Positions 44,262 to 56,035 of a DNA stretch of 64,000 bases are shown here, piece by piece (positions within the stretch are counted from its first letter, which is position 1; the number at the start of each line of letters is the position of its first letter). Source of the stretch: Amborella trichopoda (taxonomy: Eukaryota > Streptophyta > Magnoliopsida > Amborellales > Amborellaceae); assembly GCF_000471905.2 (NCBI RefSeq), contig NW_006499603.1, forward strand, positions 2,646,783 to 2,710,782. Reading direction: 5' to 3'. Under the pieces are notes generated by a model. It worked only from the letters and a program-made list of their open reading frames with translations, was not told the DNA's origin and did no database searches. The position numbers were made by a program, and so were the translations under genes.

Positions 44262-46237
44262 CTAAAGCATTATAATGAAGAGGGCGTAGAGGATACCCCG
44301 CATTTCATCCTCGTCTTGAATGATTACGGCATGGGAGGCCTCAGTTGCCCCGAAGGCCTTTTGTAAATCTTCAAGCTTTATCTGACCTTTTAGAATCAGG
44401 GCCTTAATGATATCTTTCAACGTGTAGCAGTCATATGTGGGACGATTGATCCTATGATGGTAGGCACAATAATTTGTCAGAGTGTCAAGGTAAGATTGCT
44501 CAGGGAACCTGGCTTCTGAAAGCTGGATCATATTATGTTCCAATAATAACTGGAACAGCGTAGGGACCCCTTCCTTCTTGAAGGGATAGACTTTATTCCT
44601 ATGCCTGGTGAAATAATCACTCCGGCTGGTGGAGGTACCCGATTGTATGACTGTTGTTGCTTGCCAGCCTTGGGGTTACCTTCATTGTGCTTACCTCTTT
44701 AGAGAGGTCCAAGGTTGAGAGGGAGCCTTCTTTGAATCAATGACCATTATGGCTGCAATAATTACCCCTTTCTGTCGGCTGCCTCGTGTGTTATTTCGAG
44801 AGCCACCATTGCCCCAGTTGTTCGCTGAACTTGTAGATAGTTGTCGTGCCCCACCATGATGGCATGAAAAACATTCTATGTGAACTGAGTTAGAGATCAA
44901 CTTTGACATGGGGGTCGGATTAGAGGGCTCGACATGTAGAGCGATTTCAGGTCGCATGTTCTGCATGCAAGTTTGGACTACTTCCTTCTCAGGAATAGGA
45001 TTAGGATGACGGAAGCTAAGTTTCTCCAGCTTGATATGAACTGATTCATGAGCTCATCAGGGTCTTGAGTCAAGGTGAGAAGCTCAATGGTTTGAACTTC
45101 TCTCTCGACCTCATAAAAGCGTTGATAGAAGAATTTCTCCATCTCCTCCCATGTATGTACCGAGTTTAGAGGAAGTCGGGCATACCATTGGAATGCTGGG
45201 CCATCAAGGGTCTCAATGAACTGGCAGAGAAGAACTCTCCCGTCAGCTGCTGTTTCTCGACATGCTCGCTGGAAGTGGGTGATATGCTGGTTTGGGGAGG
45301 TGGTATCGCTGAATAGAGGAAACTTCCCTTTCTTATAGTCTGAGGGGAATGAGACTTGATCAATATAGGAAGGATATGGTCTTTGATAAGGCATCGCACC
45401 CTGTATGCTCGTTATTTGTCTGTTCTCTAGGCTATGGGTGACCATAGCATCAATATCTGACTGAGAAACCGGATGAGGGACAGAATTGTCCTGTGAGGTA
45501 GACAGAGGAGGCTTCCATGGAGGTACACCATCAGAGTGATGGGAATGGACCTCATGGTTAGTCGACTGGCGTGCTACATCAATACGATCGATCTTCTCCA
45601 TCATCCCGTGCACAATGTTCTCAAACTTGTTCATACGATCCTCCTGCGCATCACTGGGCTCCCTTACGACCATTACGCTGATTGTTTCATTATGGGGGTC
45701 GACGTTAGTGGCAACAAAGGGTTTGCAAGCTTGACGGATCGTACATGATAGGTCAGTCAGTAAGGGGTTAGCATGCTCTGACTGTACTTGACTTTTGTAT
45801 GCAGATTGTGTTTGGATCGATTTTTGATGGTCTTGGTACAGTGGCTGAGGAGCCGGTTCATGACGGTCTTAGGATCATGGCTATTGAGTGGCTGGGTCTT
45901 CTTCCGCGACAGTAACCACAGCACAGGGCTCACTGAGCTCTTCTTCAGGCTTCATCATCTGAAGGGGGTAGAAGGGATTTAGGTGAAGAGGGTCGTCAAA
46001 ATTGGTTGTTTTGACTGCCTTGGTCACCTCCCTAGAAGAAATTTGCAGACCTCCATGGCGTTTACCCCTAAGGTTTTGATGGACCTCGCGCCAAAACTGC
46101 GATCTAAGTTGCGGCAGGTCAACTCTTCTCGCACATGAGAGAGTTGTATCTATCAGGTGCGGCAATGGATGAGGGCCAGGAATTGGAGTCATCTTCGGCC
46201 GGGGAGGATGAATGACTCGATCTTCCGTGAGGTCCAT
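44262..46237 (-). pseudogene. gag: gag, element H (most complete Gag in the window)
   Basis: Structural Gag protein, minus strand, spread over four frames. 46237-45881 is a proline-rich N-terminus containing LNPFYPLQ and an acidic segment. 45673-44978 (231 residues) has MMEKIDRIDVARQ, PHPVSQSDIDAMVTHSLENR and the retrotransposon gag domain with LLCQFIETLDGPAFQWYARL, TWEEMEKFFYQRFYEVERE and LTQDPDELMNQFI. 44966-44691 continues it with RPEIALHVEPSNPTPMSKLI. 44543-44262 carries the zinc-knuckle-like YCAYHHRINRPTYDCYTLKD. About 640 residues in total if joined. The start at 46237 is the first ATG after the leader frame and is tentative. The frameshifts make it a pseudogene. Confidence 0.85.
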
Positions 46238-47322
46238 TCCCCTAGCTCTCTTATGAGCTCTATAGATATGACCAAAGTGTCGAGGCTAGTTCAGGATGGT
46301 ACTCTTGGGGAAAACCGTCGAGTACCAAGGTTGGAGGTGCTTGCTCGATAAAGGAGGAGCAAGTAGGGGTACGACTCATGAGAAGGCCAGAGTCAAGGAC
46401 GGGGGGACGTCTGAGATGGCGACGGGGTGTGCAACCCCTGAAGAAGGATTACGGGACACCTGAGTGTCAACCTCAGCTCGTGTAAGTGATCTCGCCTTAG
46501 GAGATCGAGAATTACGAGCAAGTGTCTGTAAGAGAACAAGTGCAGGCTTGCCTTTTACAGGGTGGGCATGTGTGTGCATAGGAGGAGGACTAGATGGTTA
46601 TCTCCTGTGCACTCAGATTGGCGCAATAAAGGCATTACCCCAAGCAGTGAGATGCACATGAGTGGCATGTGTAGGATCTAGCCTTAGAAGGTTCGATCTT
46701 GAATACGGTCTCGTGGCAATAGAAGGGTTGCCCCGCGGTGTGACTCGAGTGGGTTACCCATGAGCCTTGTGTGTGTGTGAGGGGTGAAGACCGTAGGACT
46801 TCCACCTAGAAGTGTTGAGCCTTTAGGGATAGAGACCAGTGGTGCAAAAATGTGGGGGGTAGCCTTACGGTGATCCGCAGAAGCAATAGCAGCTTGCTTA
46901 TCTTTTGCAGAAAGGGACTGGGCAACCTTTCGGCATATCTCAAAAACACGATGAGCAAGTGACTTTCCAGTGGCTAGCTGTATGCTCTGTGAGGCAACAT
47001 AAGTGTCGCCCATACAAGGCGCCTTGATGGAGTTTCCACCAGAGCGAAGAGATGGGGAGTGAGGGACCTTCAAGTCCCTCCTCACACTGGTCCAGGTTAA
47101 GACCTGGGAGCTAGACAAGGGGTCTTTGCTCAAGAGGATGGTTGGGAACAAAGTCGAACAACCTTGTTCCTTAGGGACACTCTCGAATAAGGGGATAAGA
47201 AAATCCTCGGTCCGGATAAATGAGCTACAGAACTCAGCAGCCATAAGTGATTGTGAAAAGTCAGTGAAAGCTGATAAAGAAGAAACTAGCCAAACAAGAA
47301 CGATGCGACTAAGGGGTAGTAA
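46238..47322 (-). pseudogene. Leader with conserved open frame, element H
   Basis: The longest version of the frame upstream of gag: 46684-47400, 238 residues, open from beyond the PBS. It has SSFIRTEDFLIP, FPTILLSKD, SQVLTWTSVRRDLKVP, KAPCMGDTYVA, then RKATPHIFAPLVSIP, THTRLMGNPLESHRGATLLL. Corresponding residues are found in copies B, C and I. A second, non-overlapping frame at 46376-46579 precedes gag. No known domain is recognised. Conservation of reading frame across diverged copies is the main reason to treat it as once coding. Confidence 0.6.
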
Positions 47323-47341
47323 GTCCCCATTGGAGTAACCA
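47323..47341 (-). promoter_or_regulatory. Primer-binding site, element H
   Basis: On the minus strand the site reads TGGTTACTCCAATGGGGAC, separated from the LTR end at 47345 by three bases (GCT). It differs at three positions from the consensus TGGCGACTCCACTGGGGAC. Confidence 0.75.
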
Positions 47342-48109
47342 AGCTGGTTAGGTGCCTCAATCTCGCCCTTCGAATCCCTGGAGGATAGGCCGGTATGCAT
47401 CTCGGGTTTCGGGGGAGACCTAGGACATTTGTGAGATTGCTCTCTCGAGAACCTCGTTCAAAAACGGGGGCAAGTGTTACCAACCAGTGAGAGAGGAATT
47501 TAAAGGTGGGTTCGGGACTTACTCGGGCTGACTCGTGTGGGCGCCCTCTTAGATCACGAAGAAAGCCCCCCAGTAATGAAACTGGTTCGAAATCGCCTCC
47601 CTTGGCTTTTATTCTTCTTACTTTCTACTTTCTTGCAATCACACACATATATGGAAAAGGTTAAGGGACAAGTGGGTCAAGCCTCACCGTTTTCCTCTTT
47701 GATGATCATACACAAGCAGGCGTATTCAAAAAAAAAGAAAGAACGACAGAGGGAAGGGAAGAATTTGACCAAGTGAGAAGATCATAGCAGTGACTATGCT
47801 AGTGGTTAATTGCCAGAACATGGTAGTGAAACAGGCTCTGTAACTGAGACCAGCTCACGGGATTACCACTAGATGCTATTGCCAATATCGACTAGCTAAG
47901 CACGATGGTCGGTCTATCGTGGTAGTAAGGCGGGCCAAGCGAACCTAGTGCAACAACATTACGGCTAGACGATAGGACTGCCATGAGATGCTAACCTCAA
48001 TACCTCTTGGTCGAATGAAAGAGTAACATAGGTATGGTCAAAGAGAAGAAGGGAATGGAACGAAGGAGAGAGAATAAGGGAGAGAGGAGGGAGAAGAAGG
48101 AAGAGGAGA

Positions 48110-48815
48110 TGCAGTTGGTGTTAGACACTGCCGATTGTTTTAGGAGATGGAAGAGAGAGGAAGCAATCGATGCTAGGCTTCACCAAGTGTGTCAGATGGG
48201 GAGAGAGGAAGAGAACCAAGTGGCGTTAAGTCTTGCAAACTGATAAAAGAAGAGAGGGAAAACCAGTCTGTGCTAGGTCTCGTCGACTGACAAAAGAGGA
48301 AAGAGAAGACCAACCAGTGTCGAGTCTCACCGACTGATAACAAACGAAAGAGAAGACCAAATGGCGTTAGGCCGCGCCGACTAATAGAAGTAGAGAGAGA
48401 AGATCAAGCAACGTTAGGTCTTGGCGACTGGTCGAAGAAGAGAGAAAATTCCGACCGGTGTTAGGTCTAACAGGCTGATAGAAGAAGAGAGAGAGGAGGC
48501 CAACCGGCGTTAGGCCTCGCCAGTTGATAGAAGAAGATAGAGAAGACCAACCGGCGCTAGGTGCTGTCGACTGTAGAAGAAGATGGAGACGACCAACCGG
48601 CACTAGGTCTCACCAGTTGACAGAAGGAGATAGAGAAGACCAACCGATGCTAGGTCTCACCAGTTGATAGAAGAAGACAGAGAAGACCAACCGGTGCTAG
48701 GTCTCGCTAGTTGATGGAAGAAGATAGAGAAGACCAATCGGCGCTAGATCTCACAGTTCATAAAAGAAGATAAAGACGGCCAACCAGCACTAGGTCTCGT
48801 CAGTTGATAAAAGAG
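48110..48815 (-). repeat. 47-bp minisatellite array in LTR (about 15 units)
   Basis: Same unit as at 37765-38360 (GACCAACCGGCGCTAGGTCT). About 15 units; the outer ones are the most diverged, as expected for arrays that grow from the middle. A frame at 48034-48243 across its start is a by-product. Confidence 0.85.
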
Positions 48816-49058
48816 AGAGAGAGAGAGAAGAGAGATAGCAGAGAGAGAGAGAAGAGAGATAGCAGAGAGATAAAGAGAGAAGAGAGAGAAAGAGAGAGGG
48901 GAGGAGAGAGAAAGTTGTCTGCCCGAAGGGTACCTTTCTTCTCTCTCCTCTCTCTCTCCAAGATGTACTCATAGGCTCAAGCAAAGAATTGAAATTTTAT
49001 TGAATCTTCCCAAAATCAACTAAAGGTCGAGGGGTCTGTTTACAATAAGGTAGTGCCT

Positions 49059-49070
49059 ATTTATATATAA
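49059..49070 (-). promoter_or_regulatory. LTR TATA box (element H, 5' LTR)
   Basis: On the minus strand the text reads TTATATATAAAT after the CATGTTTGGGCACAAT box. This is the promoter position for transcription of element H. Confidence 0.6.
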
Positions 49071-50317
49071 TTGTGCCCAAACATGGGTGGATTGATCAAA
49101 ATTAGACCTAATTGCTAAAAATCAAGATTTAATTAAATTAAAAGAAAATTCTAAAATTGAGTGCAAAAGGATTGTTTTGCCCCTCCCTAATAATGTGTGG
49201 AATTCCAAAATAGTCCATGTTGCTGCTCGAGATCTTGCATTATCCTCCATGGCTGACCTGAGGGTGTTTTAATGCCCGGTTAATCGAAATATTATTGTTT
49301 TCTTGTAGGGCTCGATATGACGATCATTTTGATATGAACTTCGAGCCATGAATCATGTTTTTTAGCCATGATCACGGGACTTGAAATTTTATTGAATCTT
49401 GAAAACTTCGGATCGATAGTGCGCTCGTTCCTTAATGTTTTTCGATGATCTCTTCATCGTAGTGCACTGAAAATTCTGTCATGATCGCATGGCAACAAAC
49501 GGAATGCGATTTGGAGCCCAAATGAAGATTTCACAACTTTTGAGTATTGCCCAGAATTTGGAATTCAACGACCGAAATTTCAATCACTTCATTGTCTTCG
49601 TGCATGAAATCTGACCATTCATCATGTACAAAGTTTGGACCAATGCTAAACCTATACCTTACGCACACAATGGAATTGGTTTCGCGTCAATCTGTTGCAT
49701 GAGCTTCGTGATTTGGTCTATCGTGTTGTTGCTGAATTTCTGCAACTTCTTCACGGATTGGCATCTTCTCTCAAGATTTTCTCCCTGCTCCGATATCATC
49801 TCAGGGCGTGCCACATATCAAATTGTTCGTTTCGATGAGATGAATATTCTCACCAAATTTGGGAGCAATCCAACTTCGAACGAGGGAGTTACGGGTCCCG
49901 AAAGTGATTGCCCATGACTATAAAACCAGCCACCTTTAATGATGTTTGGGTGCAGTGAGGCCACACGAAAATAGTGTGCGGCCCCTCCTATTTCAATGTC
50001 TTGCTCATATCTTTGTTTTAGAGTGTCTGGATCTAATGGCGGTTGTCCAACCATGGTTTGAGACATAGAAAATGTAGTTCCAATTGTAGGGTCTGTTTCA
50101 GGGTGCTAGATGTCATTTTTCTGAAAACTGTTCCTTTGTGTTTACTGCCTTAGACATGTCGGAATGAGACGAAACTTGACAGGTGGTATTTTGGAGTATT
50201 GATGATGATCTTGACCAAATATGTTGCCATTCTGAGACTTTCAGGAATTTTTACTGTTTTGTAGGCTTTAATTTACCTGCTTCCTATTAGGGACCAAGGT
50301 GATGAAAAATACGTTCA

Positions 50318-51354
50318 AATAGCAGGCTCGGCTATTTTTGTCCCTCAATGGTTGCTGATTCCCAAAACTATGCTAAGAGATGTCTGGTGAGCCAAACACA
50401 CTAGCCTCATTCATGAGCTCTTAGAGCCTCTCCATCTTATTGTGACATCATGGCCCTTTCCCTAGTGGGGTATAGGCATTGTAGAACCCATTGACCTACA
50501 TTCTCCCTTGAGTCATGTCTTGATCCTAGCAGCGATAGATTATATTTCCTAGTGAGCTGAAGCGGTCCCTATCAGGCAAGTTCTAAAGGCCACTGTGGTC
50601 AATTTCGTGCGTCACCACATCATATACCGATTCAAGGTTCCGAACTGAATAATCTCTGATAATGGCCCTCATTTCAGAAGCCATCATGCTGATCACCTAG
50701 TTAACCAGTTTGGTTTTGAGTGAAAGTCCTCAACCATGTACCACCCTTAAGCCAATGGTTTAGCTGAGGCGTTCAATAAGACCTTGTGCGGGTGCTCCGA
50801 AAGTCGGTTTTGAAGTCAAAGAAGATTTGGCATGAGACGCTGCTTGAACCTCTGTGAGCCTATCGCACCACTACTCAGAGTGCTACAAACTCTACTTCTT
50901 ATTACTTGGTCTATGAAGGTGAGGCAGTTTTACCCCTCGAGGATCAAATACCCTCACTCTGTGTCACTATACATCAGGGATTCACTGAAGATGAGAGGGT
51001 CAAGCTCCGTTATCAGGAGTTGGATGCTCTTTATGAAAAGAGGCTAGAGGCCCAGCAAAACCTTGAGCTCAATCAGGGGAGAATGAAGATAGACTTTGAT
51101 AAGTCTGTCAAGGTTCGCTCATTCGCTCATGAAGGTCTAGTCTTAGCAGTCAAGAGACTGATTGTCATGCATGAGCACCACAAAGGAAAGTTCAAACCCA
51201 AGTGGGAAGGTCCCTTCATAGTCAAAAAGGTCATGCTAAAGGGGCCTATATACTGGCAAACTCTGATGGAAAAGTGGCAATAGCCCCTATCAATGGGCGG
51301 TACCTAAAGAAGTATTATCCCTCGCGTGCTCTTAAAATGCAGTGCCTGCAGTAA
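50318..51354 (+). pseudogene. pol: Integrase core and C-terminus, copy G (continuation of F)
   Basis: Begins in the integrase zinc region with sequence homologous to the base after the break in copy F (GCAGGCTCGGCTATTTTTGTC against GCAGGTTGGGATACTATTGGC in A). The core is heavily broken: TAG at 50698-50700 and TGA at 50855-50857 both stand where other copies read TGG. The C-terminal frame 50906-51283 (125 residues) is better: EAVLPLEDQIPSL, RYQELDALYEKRLEAQQN, RMKIDFDKSVKVRSFAHEG, KFKPKWEGPFIVKK. The final KKYYP is followed by SRALKMQCLQ before TAA, because the usual stop codon was lost. Confidence 0.85.
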
Positions 51355-53269
51355 AAAGAAAGAAATGGAAAATAAAAATAGCAAACCAACTCAAAATAAA
51401 TTCATTTCTTTTATTGCAAAAACCCATTATCAGGGAAAATAAGAAATAGCATCAACAGTTGCTCTTGGTTCAGAGGAAAAGGGGATGTTCATGCTGGAGT
51501 ATTGCTCCTGATTTTAAGGGAGACCAACCATTTCTAAGTCAGCTTCAATTTATCTGACGAAGTACAGCTGGTTTTTAAGAGAGGGAAGTACTCTGATAGA
51601 GTCTATCAAACATACAAAGCAGACTTCCCGGGCAAGGAACTGACCTATGATGGATGCCCTTCCTCAAAACAACATGGACTTCACTATTGTGCTGGAGAAC
51701 TTGGCTTCTAACAGACCACAATGGTCGTACCTTCTCATTTTCCATCACTCTTGGCCCCCACAAGGCATCATCGTCCATGATTGTTGTTGTGCGAAACTCA
51801 ATACTGCACGTGACCATTGTCGCAAGCAGCCTAATGTCGTGCACTACTATTGTCGTGGGCAGTCCAACTCCGTGTGCGACTATTGCCATGAGCGTTATAC
51901 TCTCGAGTGTGGCTATCACCGTGCGTAGCCTAACATCACATGAAGGCAGCACTGCATGCAACTTCATGTTGCGCATACCCTTGTTGTGCCACGGTTCCCA
52001 CTGTTCCCAATTCTCAGGGGGTATTAACCCTCGCGCCTCTTCAGTTTCCACAACTATTTCCCCTCAGTAATGGTTAACCTTCTCACGACCTTTCACCTCC
52101 CCAGTAACCCTTTGGGTTTCTGCCGAAACTCTTCTCCGTCCACCGGAGACCCTCGTCTGACCCTATTCTTTCCCCTACTAGCGTTTCCTCTCCTCGTCGG
52201 GAACTCACTGCTACCCTCCGAAAAACCCTTTCCCATGTATTCCTCTCCCCCACTAGTGACCGAAGCTAACAAAAAACCATCATAATTCATATAGAAGCTC
52301 CCTTATGACCCTACGAGTTCCCTTCTCCCTTCTTCGCACTCCTCTATCAGTCGAAAAAATCGCAGAGTTTTCAACAAAGCCACTGTACCTTATCTCTCCC
52401 TGCTGCTGAACGCAAGACCGCTAGAAGTACACCAAAGACTCCTTGTGCACACCGAAAATAGTGTCGCAACCTGATGGCACCAATATTTCTCTCACGATAG
52501 CTTCAATGCCCACTGTTCTTCACCAAAAAAGCCTCAGAGAAGCCCTGTGAAGCTCCTTATTCCCTGCTCGAGAGACCTTGACACTCTCTAAAACCATTCG
52601 CTAAACACTTCACAAGGCTCACGACTTGCTCAAGTTTGCTGAAGAGCTCCTGAATGCCTGCACGCTACAAGTTTTAGCTCGAAGCTTTTGCTAGAAGTCT
52701 CTCGACGGAAGCTCCAGCTCTCTCTGAAACTCACTTCACTGTTTTCCCCTTCGGTAAAAGAGTCAAATGGTATTTTACCCCATTTTGTAGTCTGCAGTGC
52801 CGCAATGTGGCCCTCACAAATTTGAAATGATACTCCAAGTCCTTGTCTTCAGACAAAGATAGGTCCAGGCCAAGGCGGGTCAAGCACAGGGCCCGAATAC
52901 GAATCGCTGCCTTCTGTGTCTCATGAACCCGCTGCTATCGCTATGCCTTATCGCCATGTGCGCTTCACAAGAGGCTATCGTCGTGCGCTTGATAGGAGGC
53001 TAACGTCGCGTGCCTCACCAAAAGCTATCATCGTGCGCTTCACAAGAAGGTTGTGCGCTTCACAAAGTGTTATTGCCATGTACGACATCATTTACATTTC
53101 CGATGCTAGCGTCGTTCGCATGCTATAGCACTGCCCACTGTGGATTTTTCCCACTTTCCCCAGATCGTTTTCTGTCATCCCCACAAGCATGCCACCACTT
53201 TGCATCCCCAGGTAGTCAAGTCTCCAGTTACAGCTCTGTTCCCCATGGAGTCACATTCCGTACCCACCT

Positions 53270-54280
53270 AAATGGTTTAGGTGCACGAACCTAAACTGCA
53301 TGGTCCAAACTATATGACCTTAAACTGTATTGGGGGTCTAGTTGCATGATCTTAAACTACACAGTCCTCGTTGCATGACTCTAAACTGCATAACCATGGT
53401 CCAGCTGTATGACTTTAAACTGTAGTGCACGTCCTGACTGCATGGCGTTAAAAGGCTTAGCACCATGGTCCAAACTATATGACCTTAAACTGTAGCGGAG
53501 GTCTAGTTGAACAACCTTAAATTGCATGGTCTTAGTTGTAGGACTTTAAACTGCATAGCCATTGTCCAAACGACAAGACCTTAAAACTGTAGTACACGTC
53601 CTTGTACCAAGACGTTAAATGGTGCGACAAATAGTCCATGCTCATGACTTTAATATGTGAAATGGATGCACCGCCCTCATCCCTAGTAGGAGTCACATCC
53701 GTATAGTGGCTCATTATCCCTAGTGGAGTTAGGGTCGTTCTTATCTTTTCAATACCAAGTGGGGTTGCATCTGTGCTCTAGCCTGTCATTCTTAGCAAAC
53801 TTACATGTATATCATTACTCATTATCCTCGAGGAGTCACACTTGCCCTCTTAATCCCCAGTGAAGTTCGCTTCCGTTTTCCACTCCTCATAGGGCCACCA
53901 TCTTCATCTAAAGCTCTCTGCTTATGTATAGCCTTAATTATTTTATCCTATAGCCTTAACTATTTTATCTCCAGGGAGTCAGATGGTTATCCACAGACCT
54001 ATCTCCCATGGAGCTTCACCTACGTGGTGACCCACAGAATGGTCCGTGCTACATGACCTTAAACTGCATAGTCATGGTCTCAATGCATGACCCTAAACTA
54101 CATGGTCCAAGCTATATGACCTTAAACTGTAGCAAAGTTCTACTTGCACGACCTCAAACTGCATGGTCCTAGTTGCATGAATTTAAACTGCATAACCACG
54201 GTCCAAGCTATATGAACTTAAAATCATAGTGCATGTCCTGGCTGCATGACGTTAAACTGCCTTGCCCATGATCAGGATGC
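53270..54280 (+). repeat. TGACCTTAAACTGCATGGTC satellite-like blocks, copy G
   Basis: Two clusters, 53270-53640 and 54040-54280, of TATATGACCTTAAACTGYA and TGCATGGTCCTAGTTGCATGA phrases are separated by CCCAGTGAAGTT-type motifs (53690-54000). This is the same component as in copies A and D. No regular short period is visible, in contrast to element H. Confidence 0.68.
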
Positions 54281-55189
54281 ATGACCTTAAAGACACCCAC
54301 ACACACACGTACATGCCCTTTACGTGCACCTTCATGTACGTCTTCCCTAACCGACCCATCCGTGTGCACGCATCACATTCAACACTTCCCCAGTAAGTCC
54401 ATTCACTTCATTATCATCATCCATAATTCCCCAGTGAATTTCACCCACTCTCACAAAACAGCGAATCATTCCACCATCCATACTCGCCGTCAACTAGTGG
54501 GTCACTACTTTTAACCCACCTTTCATACATCATCCTTATTTCATATGTAGCCTCGGGCCATCTCCCCAAAGTGAATCAAACCACCACCATACTCGCTTCA
54601 TAGCCTCAACAGACTGCCATCCATCTCCACTATGGTCCTGCTGTATGACCCTAAACTGTAGTGCACGTCCTGGCCCCATGGTGATAAAAGGCTTCGCACA
54701 TGTACGAAGGCATGACCCAAAACATGCCTTCACAAATAAAATAAAATAACGAGCATGGTGTTCACAGGGTAAGGGAGAGCCATGAGTAAAAACGACAGAC
54801 GGGCATGGTCACGAAATCATTGTAAAAGAGTTCTGTGAAAACAAAAACGCGGGCATGGTGAAAACCCCAAAAGGGCGCCGTGAGCAAAAATGGATGAAAA
54901 ACGGTGGACATGGTGGCAAGGTCATGGGTAAAGAGCCCAAAAATAAAGGAGATTGGTGAAAACCATCGTTATGGCACCACATCCCCAATCTAAGCGAAAA
55001 CCCGCAAAGGGCGCTTGGACCAATAAACCAGGTTGACGTAGCATCACAGCCTCAGCCAGCACCCAATTGCCAAACAGGCATAATCCTGGCTAATGAGGTC
55101 CACACAAAATCTTCAGCTGTCAGGAGCCAATCACAACACAAGATGGCTCACCTGGGAGTGAAAGCCTCGCAAGATCTCCCAAACACCAA

Positions 55190-55410
55190 AATAAAAAAGA
55201 GTCCCTGAGGGTAAGGGCGATGAACAATAGATCCCTCAAAATAAAAAAGAGTCCCTGAGGGTAGGGGCGATGAACAATAGATCCCTCAAAATATAAAGAG
55301 TACCTGAGGGTAGGGGCGATGAATAATAGATCCCTCAAAATAAAAAAAAGAGCTCTTGAGGGTGAGAACGACAACCGAAAGATCCCTCCAAAATTGTAAA
55401 GATGCTCACG
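55190..55410 (+). repeat. 52-bp tandem repeat (4-5 units) in the 3'UTR of copy G
   Basis: Units start AAAAAAGAGTCCCTGAGGGT and contain GGGGCGATGAACAATAGATC, at about 55193, 55245, 55296 and 55349, plus one diverged unit near 55398. I see no amplified version elsewhere in the window, so this is copy-specific growth. Minus-strand frames across it (55120-55374) simply repeat the unit. Confidence 0.8.
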
Positions 55411-56035
55411 AAGGTAAGAAACTGATAAAGCCAGGGTGAAACCTGCTAGAGACTTCAGGGTGATGCCTCACCATGAGGCTGCCTCGCCAAAATCCCTCCC
55501 TAGCCGACAGTCCCAGACTTTTAGGATAGGTCAACAAAAAGCACCCGACTAGACCGGTAGGATGAGGGCCCATAGAGGTACCTTGATTGTCAAAAGAAAA
55601 CCTGGTGTAGCAGCAAACAACGCCAACCAAAGGCTCTTTGGTTGTCATTCAAAAAACAAAGAAACTCAGACCAAATGGGAAGAAGTGTGTTAAAGCATGG
55701 AACTTGGTCGTTAAATAGGCCTGATTCTGACCAATGAGGTCCACACAAATTCCTCAGCTGCCAGAATCACAAATAGTCCCTTGAGGGTGAGGACTTCTAC
55801 AAGATCCCTCAAAGTATCTTCTCCCCTTATAGTCTCCATGGATGGACTTGTACATTGCATCCAAACGTCTGAGCATCCAAGTTACAGCCTCGCGTGAATC
55901 TCTACAGCGTTCATGTGGTCCTATGGCTAGGAAGAGAAATAAATCCAAAGGAAAATTTCCAAGTGTTTTCCTTTGTACTTCTCTCGAAGCACAACATTCG
56001 GTGGGGCATACTGTTTGAAGAGAGTTTTCAGCACC

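Larger units (their letters stand above)
37247..50317 (-). mobile_element. Element H: nested Tat retrotransposon, pol-deleted, 13 kb
   Basis: Minus-strand element inserted in the integrase of copy F/G. From its 5' end: 5' LTR 50317-47345, PBS 47341-47323, leader to 46238, gag 46237-44262, linker to 43621, then 3'UTR 43620-39771 and 3' LTR 39770-37247. All of reverse transcriptase, both RNase H domains and integrase are missing at the junction near 43620. Both LTRs end in TGGTTAGG (read on +) and begin at TGAACG, giving TG...CA termini. The flanks of the host integrase are collinear across the insertion. I do not see a clean 5-base target duplication (GTGAA left, AATAG right). Confidence 0.75.
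47345..50317 (-). mobile_element. 5' LTR of element H (about 3.0 kb)
   Basis: Terminus TGGTTAGGTGCCTCAATCTC at 47345, then the U5 box GTGGGCGCCCTCTTAGATCAC (47537-47557), region R with GGCTAGACGATAGGACTGCC, the 47-bp array (48110-48815), a GA-rich run (48808-48912), TATA (49059-49070, inverted) and U3. The LTR ends with TACGTTCA at 50317, next to integrase sequence. It is about 450 bases longer than the 3' LTR, partly from two extra array units. Confidence 0.78.
51355..56035 (+). mobile_element. 3' untranslated region, copy G (about 4.7 kb)
   Basis: The longest 3'UTR in the window. In order: ATCTGACGAAGTACAGC and TATCAAACATACAAAG modules (51550-51620), a CTACTATTGTCGTGGGCAGTC repeat (51790-51930), a pyrimidine-rich stretch (52070-52430), a GCTATCGTCGTGCGCTTCACA repeat (52935-53090), two TGACCTTAAACTGCA blocks (53270-53640, 54040-54280), the GGGCATGGTGAAAAC block (54755-54920), a 52-bp array (55190-55410), and ACAACATTCGGTGGGGCA just before the LTR start (56036). 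This last piece matches element H at 39771-39800 and may be the polypurine tract. No open frame is shared with other copies. Confidence 0.68.

Noticed and set aside
52070-52290. Pro/Leu-rich frames on both strands
   Set aside because: Pyrimidine-rich 3'UTR segment, with no match in other copies and open on both strands by composition.
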